From contig JAISNI010000191.1 in assembly GCA_031276295.1 (NCBI GenBank), forward strand, positions 1 to 41,291: a DNA stretch of 41,291 nucleotides, read 5' to 3'. The DNA comes from Treponema sp. GTDB lineage: Bacteria > Spirochaetota > Spirochaetia > Treponematales > Breznakiellaceae. Made by a program: the position numbers and the translations under genes. The notes beneath the pieces are model-generated. The model made no database searches. It was not told the DNA's origin and saw only the letters and a list, made by a program, of their open reading frames with translations. Shown here one piece after another: positions 1-6,199 of this stretch (position 1 is its first letter; each line of letters begins with the position of its first letter).

Positions 1-268
1 TAGTCATGATGCTCGATAGATACGCGTCTATCTTGTCATCACCGTATGTTATCTTGGCGTTTGCTATTGATCCATAAGTTTGCAATCCAACTAACAAACC
101 GCACAACGAAACCCAGGCGCCATAAACCGCGACCTGCCCATAATCCGATGGCGTGAGCAGCCGGGTAAAAACAGGGGCGGTAAAAAAACTTATGCCCTGT
201 AAGATGAATCTACCGGCGGTTTGCCATATCAATACCCGTGAAATTGATTTCTCTCTGGGCTTGCTCAT
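1..268 (-). CDS. Wzx-type oligosaccharide flippase, N-terminal part (runs off left edge)
   Basis: Reading leftwards from an ATG at 268 there are 89 uninterrupted codons beginning MSKPREKSISRVLIWQTAGR and continuing with GISFFTAPVFTRLLTPSDYG and then GQVAVYGAWVSLCGLLVGLQ. A short basic start, a first membrane helix, and an R-LLTPSDYG motif before the second helix are typical of the polysaccharide flippase (Wzx/RfbX, MOP superfamily) N-terminus, which moves lipid-linked sugar units across the inner membrane. The rest lies outside the window, so completeness cannot be judged. No good ribosome binding site is seen before the ATG. It follows truncated sugar-biosynthesis genes on the same strand, which suggests an O-antigen or capsule locus extending left. 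The family call is from sequence pattern only. Confidence 0.75.
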   Translation of the reverse strand, partial: MSKPREKSISRVLIWQTAGRFILQGISFFTAPVFTRLLTPSDYGQVAVYGAWVSLCGLLVGLQTYGSIANAKITYGDDKIDAYLSSIMT

Positions 269-319
269 ATAGTGTGTTAATTAGCAGAACACAAAAATAT
301 TGTATAAATACTTTCTTCA

Positions 320-547
320 TCATAAGTATTCATTCACAAGACCCTGTCCCAAGTTCTGTATCTTCACTCCGTCCCCAATCACAGCGCAGGAACCGATGCT
401 CACGTTTTGTCCGATAGAACATCTCTTGCCGATTTTTGAGCCGCTCATAATATGGCAAAAATGCCATATCTTTGTGCCTTCGCCAATTTCAGCGCCTTCA
501 TCAACATAGCTGGATTCGTGGGCAAAGTATAAATTATCATTACCCAT
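320..547 (-). pseudogene. Truncated WbpD-type sugar N-acetyltransferase (left-handed beta-helix)
   Basis: From the ATG at 547 the frame reads MGNDNLYFAHESSYVDEGAE followed by IGEGTKIWHFCHIMSGSKIG and then hexapeptide-repeat units ending at KIQN. This matches the first 60 or so residues of the WbpD/WlbB family (UDP-2-acetamido-3-amino-2,3-dideoxy-glucuronate N-acetyltransferase), whose full length is near 190 residues. After KIQN the frame continues into ten unrelated codons and stops at 320, so more than half of the beta-helix, including the acetyl-CoA site, is missing. The start lies one base after the stop of the aminotransferase fragment at 549, which preserves the wbpE-wbpD arrangement known from such loci. 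A deletion seems to have joined this fragment to the DNA in front of the flippase gene. Confidence 0.75.
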
Positions 548-548
548 G

Positions 549-701
549 CTATTTCTTATAAAATTCCTTCGCGCTTTCGCACCCAAAACTCACTGCGTCT
601 TCTGTCAATTCGGGGAATAGGGGCAGGGCAAGAAGGCTTTTGCATAACTTTTCCGCCACCAGAAAATCGCAGACTTTATACTCCAAGTATTCAAAACATC
701 T
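549..701 (-). pseudogene. C-terminal remnant of DegT/DnrJ/EryC1 (WbpE-like) aminotransferase
   Basis: Fifty codons ending at a TAG at 549-551 read RCFEYLEYKVCDFLVAEKLC then KSLLALPLFPELTED and a tail ending KEFYKK. The CFEYL-YK-DF-VAE-L-SLLALPLFPELTE pattern is the hallmark C-terminus of DegT-family sugar aminotransferases. Upstream the frame hits a stop at 702-704 and the sequence turns into palindromic repeats, so about 300 residues, including the PLP-binding lysine, are gone. It abuts the acetyltransferase fragment at 547 as in WbpE/WbpD gene pairs. No start codon remains, so it cannot be a functional gene. Confidence 0.7.
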
Positions 702-870
702 TTACAAATGCGGGATATGGGATAAAGAATCCCCGGAGCAGAGCTCCGGGGTATTGAAGATTTCTCCTTGAAATCTTTGCGTATGTGGGGGAACAAATCC
801 CCCACACCCCAGGTTTCCGCCCCAAGGGGCGGGGTATTAAACCAAAAGAAATTTAATAAAAACATTTAAC
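702..870. repeat. Palindrome mosaic (four hairpins in tandem)
   Basis: Four strong inverted repeats with different arms follow one another: 731-751 (nine-base arms ccccggagc, loop aga), 757-777 (aagatttc arms, loop tcctt), 784-806 (tgtggggg arms, seven-base loop) and 817-832 (ccgcccc arms, loop aa). Frames across this block give only compositionally odd peptides, so I read it as non-coding. It has replaced the front of the aminotransferase fragment. The following stretch to about 1102 holds one more small palindrome (atgagt/actcat near 900-915) and no recognisable gene. Confidence 0.6.
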
Positions 871-1102
871 CATTGCACCAACTATTCAGTCTATCATACA
901 TGAGTAATGACTCATCGCAAGTATTAACTTTTACCAGACTTACGCCATACCACCTTTTTGTTTGAACACGCTTGCATACGGGTTTAGTTGGCGGGCGCAC
1001 CAATAAAACAGGCAACGCCAAAGCCGCTATCTGTCTAAAGTTACACCCTCAATTCCCTAAAAATTGTAACTACAAATTCCTAAAAACAGCAACCTGCTAC
1101 GC

Positions 1103-2350
1103 TTATATCTCCATCATCAGAAAATCCTTCAAATACGTTACCCTGATTCCCCTGGGGCTCTGCCGCGGCAAGTCTTCGTCCATGGTCACCACATATTTAG
1201 GAAAGTAATCGTGTATCCCCTCAAGGCCGCCTGATTCGCGGCGCCAGGTATCTTCATCACTTAATCGGTATGCCGCTTGGACATAGATTTTTGCTCCCTG
1301 TTTTTCGCAGGCAAAATCAATTTCGGCGTCGTTATTTTTTCCGACGTAGACCGTATAGCCCCGCTGTACCAGGAAGAGATACACCACCTGTTCAACCAGT
1401 TTTGCAATATCCAAAGGCAGCGGATTACGGGTAAGCACATTCCGCAGGCCTATATCCTCAAAATAATACTTCTCGCCGATTTCAAAGATCTTAAGCCCGT
1501 TAATATCCGCCCGCTGAACCTTATGTACCAAAAAAGATTTTTCCAGCGCTTTCAGGTAATTAAGGACGGTCTGCACCGGCATATTGATCTTCTGGTTTTT
1601 CAGATACTTGCTGATATTACTGGCCGAAAACAAACTCCCCGTATTATCCGCAAGGTATACGGCAAGGTTCTCCAAAAACCGGACATTCCGTATGTTTTCC
1701 CGGGCTACCACATCCCGAAGCAGGATCGATTCGTACAGATTCTTGAGGTATTCAAAGGCCAATGCCTCGCGGGAATCCGCCGTATCGGGCGGCGCAGATT
1801 TCAGGAGGGATGCAAGATAGGGCATCCCGCCAATCCGCAGATATTTCCGCAGGGCGGCGGTAGTGTTTTCAAGCCTGTGAAAAACCAAAAATTCGGCGTA
1901 GGCCAAAGGATGAATCTGAATCTGCACATACCGTCCCGCGAGGTATGTGGCAAGATCACCGGATAAAAGATAGGCATTGCTTCCGGTACAGTAAATATCC
2001 CACTTTTCTTCCGCAAAAAGGGAACGTACCGCCTGCTCAAATCCGGCTATTTCCTGAATCTCATCAATAAAGACATAATTTATCCGCCCCTCCCTGAACC
2101 GCGAGGAAACAAATTCATACAAGGCGGCATCATTTTTTATATGAGTGAACTCCGCAAACTCCATGTTGATATAAACGATATTTGCCGTGCGGTCGGTTTT
2201 TTGTATCTCGTCAATAATCTGATAGATGATATAACTTTTCCCCGCCCGCCGCTGGCCGGTCAGCACCTTGATGATGTGGGAATTGATATAAGGTCTAATC
2301 CGTTCCATATAGGAATTGCGGGGTATATAAGAGCCGTAAGTTTCAATCAT
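1103..2350 (-). CDS. AAA+ ATPase with C-terminal DUF4143 domain
   Basis: This 415-residue protein has a Walker A motif GQRRAGKS at residues 32-39, a Walker B YVFIDEIQEI near residue 95 and a sensor-like CTGSNAYLLSGDLATYLAGR segment, followed by a helical middle and a C-terminal region containing DAEIDFACEKQGAKIYVQ. This is the AAA_14 plus DUF4143 architecture. The C-terminal part of that family resembles a PD-(D/E)XK nuclease fold. Such genes are common and mobile in anaerobes, and their cellular role is not established; toxin-antitoxin or DNA-related roles have been suggested. The ATG at 2350 lies in the loop of a perfect palindrome and has no ribosome binding site in front. A second, structurally different ATPase gene lies upstream on the same strand. 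Length and motifs look intact. Confidence 0.9.
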   Translation of the reverse strand: MIETYGSYIPRNSYMERIRPYINSHIIKVLTGQRRAGKSYIIYQIIDEIQKTDRTANIVYINMEFAEFTHIKNDAALYEFVSSRFREGRINYVFIDEIQEIAGFEQAVRSLFAEEKWDIYCTGSNAYLLSGDLATYLAGRYVQIQIHPLAYAEFLVFHRLENTTAALRKYLRIGGMPYLASLLKSAPPDTADSREALAFEYLKNLYESILLRDVVARENIRNVRFLENLAVYLADNTGSLFSASNISKYLKNQKINMPVQTVLNYLKALEKSFLVHKVQRADINGLKIFEIGEKYYFEDIGLRNVLTRNPLPLDIAKLVEQVVYLFLVQRGYTVYVGKNNDAEIDFACEKQGAKIYVQAAYRLSDEDTWRRESGGLEGIHDYFPKYVVTMDEDLPRQSPRGIRVTYLKDFLMMEI

Positions 2351-2401
2351 AATTGAAACTTTAACATATTACCCTACAAGTTTCAATTATACTGGAAACA
2401 A
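2338..2401. promoter_or_regulatory. Paired palindromic operator-like sites over the promoter and start of the DUF4143 ATPase gene
   Basis: Two copies of a GTTTCAAT-N4-ATTGAAAC type palindrome start exactly 40 bases apart. The first (2338-2361) is perfect, with ten-base arms aagtttcaat/attgaaactt and a four-base loop holding the start codon (2348-2350). The second (2378-2401) has two mismatches and contains a minus-strand TATAAT (2386-2391) that would be the -10 element. This arrangement suits autoregulation by a DNA-binding protein. At the RNA level the first palindrome could also fold into a hairpin around the start codon. No repressor gene is adjacent. Confidence 0.6.
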
Positions 2402-2474
2402 CTATACCCAAGAACAAACTCCGGGGTATATACCCGGCCTTCCAATCACTCCCCATTTTTCCGGCAACACCGAT

Positions 2475-4067
2475 TCATCCCCTCACCACCGTTACCGTAC
2501 CTGCTTGGGTCCAACTCAACCGTTCTTCCCAACTCGCCTCTTTGGCCTTTAACCGCCGATCAAAAACCACGAGGTACGCGGAAGCATCCGGCGCTTTGCC
2601 GTCCCGGTATTTCTCAATCTGTTCCAGCCCTCTGGCTGTTACCTGTTCGGGGTTCTGCCTTTCATGTACCAGTTTAATTTCAATAATATACTTACCGCCG
2701 TTGTATTCAACATATAAATCCATTCTGCCCCGGCCCGCGGCATATTCCCTGTCGACTTTTCCGCCGCCGTTCAACACCCGCTGCAAAAACGCCATTAAGA
2801 GCAGGTGGGGAAAGGCCTCCGTATAGTCCGACTTCTCTTCCCATATCTCGGAATTTTCCCGCCAGAATTGCTGAAATTCCTTTAACAGGGCGTCCATATT
2901 CAGGGAACCGTCTGCTTTCCGCCATTCCCACTCGGGACTCGGTATGGCGTCCTGAACAGGCATGGTCATATACCGGGCAAGCACTTCCCGGTATATCGGG
3001 TTGGCCACCTGCGGCGTTCCCCCTTCTTTGCTTACCAATCCCAAATCCATACAAAGACGGAAACCTTCACTGCCGCTCAGAGTAGGGTCAGATTCGCCGG
3101 AAATCAGAGTCTCCATCACCCTGCGGACCCGGGTATCTTCCATGCGGACCGCCAAAGCATCCAGGTGGGTCTCCCGCGCCAGGATCATGTCTTCCCGTGC
3201 CCGCATGACGTGGTCAATGCTTACCGTTTCCCGGCTGTCTTCGTCCAGTATCCGCATAACGGCCCGCTGAAACAGGGCGTTCACTATCCAAGGCTGGCCC
3301 CGCGACTGCTCGTACACATAATCCAAGGCTTCTTCGCTTATCGCCTGACCCGTCTCTTCCGTCCGCTGGGCAAACAGTTTGACGATGTCTTCCCGCTGAA
3401 AATTGGAGAGTACTACGGAATCTTCTTTGATATTAAAAGGCGAACCGGGGTTAGGAGCGGCGCTGCCTTTGGCGGCGGTGATGTAATCTTTAAGATCCCT
3501 CATTCCCACCAGGGCGATGGATACGGGGAATATGCCGGGTCCCCGAGCGGCAAAACCGCCCCGCAGCTGCCGCAGAAAGCTGATAAGGGTCTCCCCTTCC
3601 AGAACATCGGCCTCGTCAAAAAGAACAACGAGGGGTTGAGGGGCTACGAGCTTTGCCCAATTACCCAGCGTAACGCTTAACATCATCATAGGGGACACGG
3701 CTTCAATTTTAGGCGCCGGTATATTTGAACTTGAAGCGTATTCTCTGATTGCCGTACATAGAGCCGGCATGGACCGTTCCGGTTCGGATATTCCCTGGCA
3801 ACTTTCCACACTCACATAACAGGCAAGGGCATTACCGCCGTTAAAGCGGCCGCTGTTGATTTCCCGCATCCAGTTCTGCAAAAATGTAGTCTTCCCGGTC
3901 TGCCGTGGAGCATGAAGCACCCAGTAGAGATAGTCCCGAATATACCGGTGGAGCTGCGCCCCCACGAGGCGTTCCTCCGGGGGCAACATATAGTGATCCC
4001 ACGGGTTACAGGGACCGGTAATATTAAAAAACCGAACCGGACGTTTTACCTTATCCATTTCAATCAT
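2475..4067 (-). CDS. AAA ATPase with C-terminal PD-(D/E)XK nuclease-like domain
   Basis: The 530-residue product carries Walker A APRQTGKT (residues 53-60), a Walker B PLVVLFDEADVL around residue 150 and, near the C-terminus, RGRMDLYVEYNGGKYIIEIK. The last segment supplies the D and E-x-K residues of a PD-(D/E)XK core. This is the architecture of the AAA-like ATPases fused to a DUF1703-type nuclease domain that are abundant in spirochaetes and Bacteroidetes. Their function is undetermined. The ATG at 4067 has no clear ribosome binding site but a TATATT seven bases upstream, so the transcript may be leaderless. The first codons (ATGATTGAAA) match the start of the downstream DUF4143 gene and a half-site of its palindrome. 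The two ATPase genes share strand and are about 120 bases apart. Confidence 0.85.
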   Translation of the reverse strand: MIEMDKVKRPVRFFNITGPCNPWDHYMLPPEERLVGAQLHRYIRDYLYWVLHAPRQTGKTTFLQNWMREINSGRFNGGNALACYVSVESCQGISEPERSMPALCTAIREYASSSNIPAPKIEAVSPMMMLSVTLGNWAKLVAPQPLVVLFDEADVLEGETLISFLRQLRGGFAARGPGIFPVSIALVGMRDLKDYITAAKGSAAPNPGSPFNIKEDSVVLSNFQREDIVKLFAQRTEETGQAISEEALDYVYEQSRGQPWIVNALFQRAVMRILDEDSRETVSIDHVMRAREDMILARETHLDALAVRMEDTRVRRVMETLISGESDPTLSGSEGFRLCMDLGLVSKEGGTPQVANPIYREVLARYMTMPVQDAIPSPEWEWRKADGSLNMDALLKEFQQFWRENSEIWEEKSDYTEAFPHLLLMAFLQRVLNGGGKVDREYAAGRGRMDLYVEYNGGKYIIEIKLVHERQNPEQVTARGLEQIEKYRDGKAPDASAYLVVFDRRLKAKEASWEERLSWTQAGTVTVVRG

Positions 4068-4107
4068 ACTTTTAAATATAACACGACTATAAATTTTTTA
4101 GCGGAAT

Positions 4108-4311
4108 CTACCGTCCCGGCCATTCCTCAGCCGTGTTTAATCCGGTATTCTTCCAGTCTGAGCTACGGCCTATTCGATCACGAACACTATAATCCACAAT
4201 CCCTACACCGCTTTGAGACAATATGATTTTCCAAAAGGCCGCTCCATGCGCCGCAACAACATTGGAACGGTTATTCCGGTTGCTGTTTATGTCGCCCGTA
4301 TCATTGTTTCA
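4108..4311 (-). other. Possible gene remnant, unidentified
   Basis: On the minus strand a 67-codon frame without ATG runs from a stop near 4312 to TAG at 4108-4110. It contains protein-like stretches such as NVVAAHGAAFWKIILSQSG and GRSSDWKNTGLNTAEEWPGR. I do not recognise a family. The composition looks more like coding DNA than the repeats elsewhere, so it may be the tail of a lost gene, but a chance frame cannot be excluded. Confidence 0.2.
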
Positions 4312-4344
4312 GTTGCCTGAACGTACTTATCGGACTTAAATAAC

Positions 4345-4377
4345 AAAAAAGCCGAACCCTTTCGGGAATTCAGCTTT
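4345..4377 (-). terminator. Rho-independent terminator, minus strand
   Basis: In the minus direction the arms AAAGCTGAA and TTCGGCTTT pair (one G-T wobble) around an inner CCC-GAAA-GGG hairpin with a GNRA loop, followed by six T (4345-4350). This is a textbook intrinsic terminator. It lies about 290 bases past the FmdB-type gene and about 160 bases past the promoter at 4514-4542. Confidence 0.75.
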
Positions 4378-4507
4378 CTTTGAGAAAATAAACTATGAGT
4401 AGATTGCCGTTTTAAGAGCTTGCAATAGGGGGAATCGAATTTCGCACTAAATACTCTCAATCTCATATCATACTCCAAAAATCCCTTAAACCTTTAAGAA
4501 GGGGATT
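4345..4507 (-). ncRNA. Candidate small RNA of about 160 nt
   Basis: The interval is bounded by a good minus-strand promoter and a strong intrinsic terminator and contains no recognised protein gene. The predicted RNA starts with an AAATCCC/GGGATTT hairpin, has an ATTGC/GCAAT stem in the middle and ends in the terminator hairpin. A short frame with a GGAG site and an ATG (MRLRVFSAKFDSPYCKLLKR and on) lies inside it, so a leader peptide or small mRNA is the alternative. It does not look like tmRNA, SRP RNA, RNase P or a standard tRNA by eye. Confidence 0.35.
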
Positions 4508-4513
4508 TAAATA

Positions 4514-4542
4514 AACATACCAAGATGAAATAATTTTGTCAA
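4514..4542 (-). promoter_or_regulatory. Sigma-70-type promoter of a putative small transcript
   Basis: On the minus strand TTGACA (4537-4542) is separated by 17 bases from TATGTT (4514-4519). A transcript starting near 4507 would end at the terminator at 4345. The predicted start is an inference from spacing. Confidence 0.5.
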
Positions 4543-4667
4543 CAGCTTCGCCCGACAAAATCAAAACAAACATATAAAAACGACAAGGAAAAATACCCGC
4601 GAATTATCCGTATAAAATCACCGTCAACCCACAAATTTTCGGACTTTTCCCCCGGCCAAACTCACGG

Positions 4668-5021
4668 TCAGGTCTTCACCGGCTTCTTCTCCGTCGTGCT
4701 TGCGGCAGGCGCCGCGCTCTCACCTGCGGCGGATACGGAAGCGCCGGAGCTCTGCCGGCCTGTTCCGCCGGAACTGCTCTCAGTCGAAGATGGGGCGCTC
4801 GTTGAGGAATCCGTCCCTTTAGACTCGGACTTGGGAGCCTTCGCGTTTTTATCGGTGATATAGAAACCGGAACCTTTAAAGATAAGGCCGGTCCCGCCCC
4901 TGATAAGGCGGCGGACTTCCTGGCCGCACTCAGGGCAGGCTTTAACCGGTTCTTCGCTCATGTTCTGGAACTTGTCGAAAGTATATCCGCAACTCTTGCA
5001 TTCATATTCATAAGTCGGCAT
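4668..5021 (-). CDS. FmdB-family zinc-ribbon protein
   Basis: The 117-residue protein opens MPTYEYECKSCGYTFDKFQN and has Cys pairs at 8/11 and 29/32 (KACPECG), the zinc-ribbon signature of the FmdB family of putative regulatory proteins. An RRLIRGGTGLIFKGSGFYITD segment, typical for the family, follows at about residues 37-57. From about residue 60 the tail is low-complexity, rich in Ser, Ala, Thr and Gly, ending KKPVKT. A GAGG site seven bases before the ATG supports the start. It begins three bases after the lipoprotein gene stops and is probably co-transcribed with it and ileS. The biochemical role of the family is not known. Confidence 0.9.
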   Translation of the reverse strand: MPTYEYECKSCGYTFDKFQNMSEEPVKACPECGQEVRRLIRGGTGLIFKGSGFYITDKNAKAPKSESKGTDSSTSAPSSTESSSGGTGRQSSGASVSAAGESAAPAASTTEKKPVKT

Positions 5022-5024
5022 GAT

Positions 5025-6119
5025 CTATCCTCTAACATATATTTGACTTTTTTTTGAATATACTAAAAATGTCTTAAAGAGTAAAGAGATTTGATCTTTA
5101 TCCATTGCCTCCATACGGATATTAAGCACGGGGCCGTCCTGTGCAGGGGTCTGGGCAAAAATAGTCTTCACTAAAAACAAACTTCCGTCTTCTTCAGCAT
5201 CAGTTGATGTTGATTCGAAATCGCCGGAATAGAAGTAACGCGCCATAGAAAAGAGGGTAAGGAGAGCCTTGGCCTGAGTTTCGGTCGGGGTTTCCATGCG
5301 CAGAAGAATATCGTACTTGTTATCCCGAACGGCGGTTTTATCATCCGAAACCGCCGTTTCCGCATCGTCCTCCGTCCCGGCGCTTTCAAAAACGGCGAAA
5401 AACATACGGTCCGCGGGTATCTTAATCGGTATTTCCATACTGTCCAAGAACTGATTGATATGGGGCTCCGGCTCATCTACCCAGCCTGCAAAGGCCGCGC
5501 CCTGCCGGTAATCGCGGAAACCTGGAGGGCTGAGCGCGTCGGGCGCCTGTATAAGAGGATCGGCATCGGAAACAAAAACGAGCGTCTTCTGTAAAAAAAC
5601 CGACAGTTTATCCTGTGCCGAATACCAGTAGGATTTTCCGGTTGAGGACTTGACTTTTTTCCAGGCGGAACTAAACGCCAGGGACATATTCCCCCAGAAA
5701 CCGGGATAGGCCCCCCGCGCCGCGGCAAGGAAACGCCTCGATGCTCCTTCGGGGTACAGGGCCGCTACCGCCGTCGCGGTCCGCGCAAGAAATTGCTCCC
5801 CTGTTTTTCCGGCAAGTTCTTTAATCGGAAGCACATCCGTAAGCTCCTTGCCTTTAACCATATCTATAAAAAAGTACGCCGTTCCCCCGGAAGCAAGGAG
5901 GGCAAATTCATCGGCGTCTTCACCGGCAGAGGCGGCCTTTTTTGAAACGCAGGAAAACAAAAACAAAGCGGAGAACAAAAGAATCACCGCACACGGGATA
6001 TACTGCGGGGAAGCGTTCCGCCCCTCAGGGCGCCGCCTTGCAAAAAGCCGCCCCACAGGACGGAGCGCCGAATCCTTACGATCCAAAAGTATTTCTTTTC
6101 CATCCGTCATCACCGTCAT
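5025..6119 (-). CDS. Putative lipoprotein of unknown function
   Basis: I do not recognise the family. The 364-residue product has an unusually long, basic N-region of about 40 residues, then a hydrophobic segment (IPCAVILLFSALFLFSC) ending in a spirochaete-type lipobox LFSC, with Cys at about residue 57 as the predicted lipidated residue. The rest is hydrophilic with no evident repeats. I placed the start at the ATG at 6119 because GGGAG lies seven bases upstream; a TTG directly before and an ATG three codons later are alternatives. It sits between ileS (80-base gap) and the FmdB-type gene (3-base gap) on the same strand. If exported it would be matured by Lgt, Lsp and the Lnt encoded at 15503-17149. 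Confidence 0.75.
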   Translation of the reverse strand: MTVMTDGKEILLDRKDSALRPVGRLFARRRPEGRNASPQYIPCAVILLFSALFLFSCVSKKAASAGEDADEFALLASGGTAYFFIDMVKGKELTDVLPIKELAGKTGEQFLARTATAVAALYPEGASRRFLAAARGAYPGFWGNMSLAFSSAWKKVKSSTGKSYWYSAQDKLSVFLQKTLVFVSDADPLIQAPDALSPPGFRDYRQGAAFAGWVDEPEPHINQFLDSMEIPIKIPADRMFFAVFESAGTEDDAETAVSDDKTAVRDNKYDILLRMETPTETQAKALLTLFSMARYFYSGDFESTSTDAEEDGSLFLVKTIFAQTPAQDGPVLNIRMEAMDKDQISLLFKTFLVYSKKSQIYVRG

Positions 6120-6199
6120 CAATCAACTCCCTTTTTTGCCGCGGACTCCCATCCTTTACGGATAATTTATACGAAATCCCCCGGACTCCTAACAGCCTG

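Noticed and set aside
605-865. 86-codon minus-strand frame
   Set aside because: It joins the wrong frame of the aminotransferase fragment with palindromic repeats and has no protein-family features.
4110-4185. tRNA-like stretch on the minus strand (GGCCGTAGCTCAGACTGG and following)
   Set aside because: The D-arm resemblance is not followed by a matching acceptor stem, a paired T arm or a TTCGA loop, so no cloverleaf can be drawn.
4430-4450. Possible T-loop of a tRNA or tmRNA (GGGGGAATCGAATTTCG)
   Set aside because: The bases around the loop do not pair and no acceptor stem or CCA end is present.
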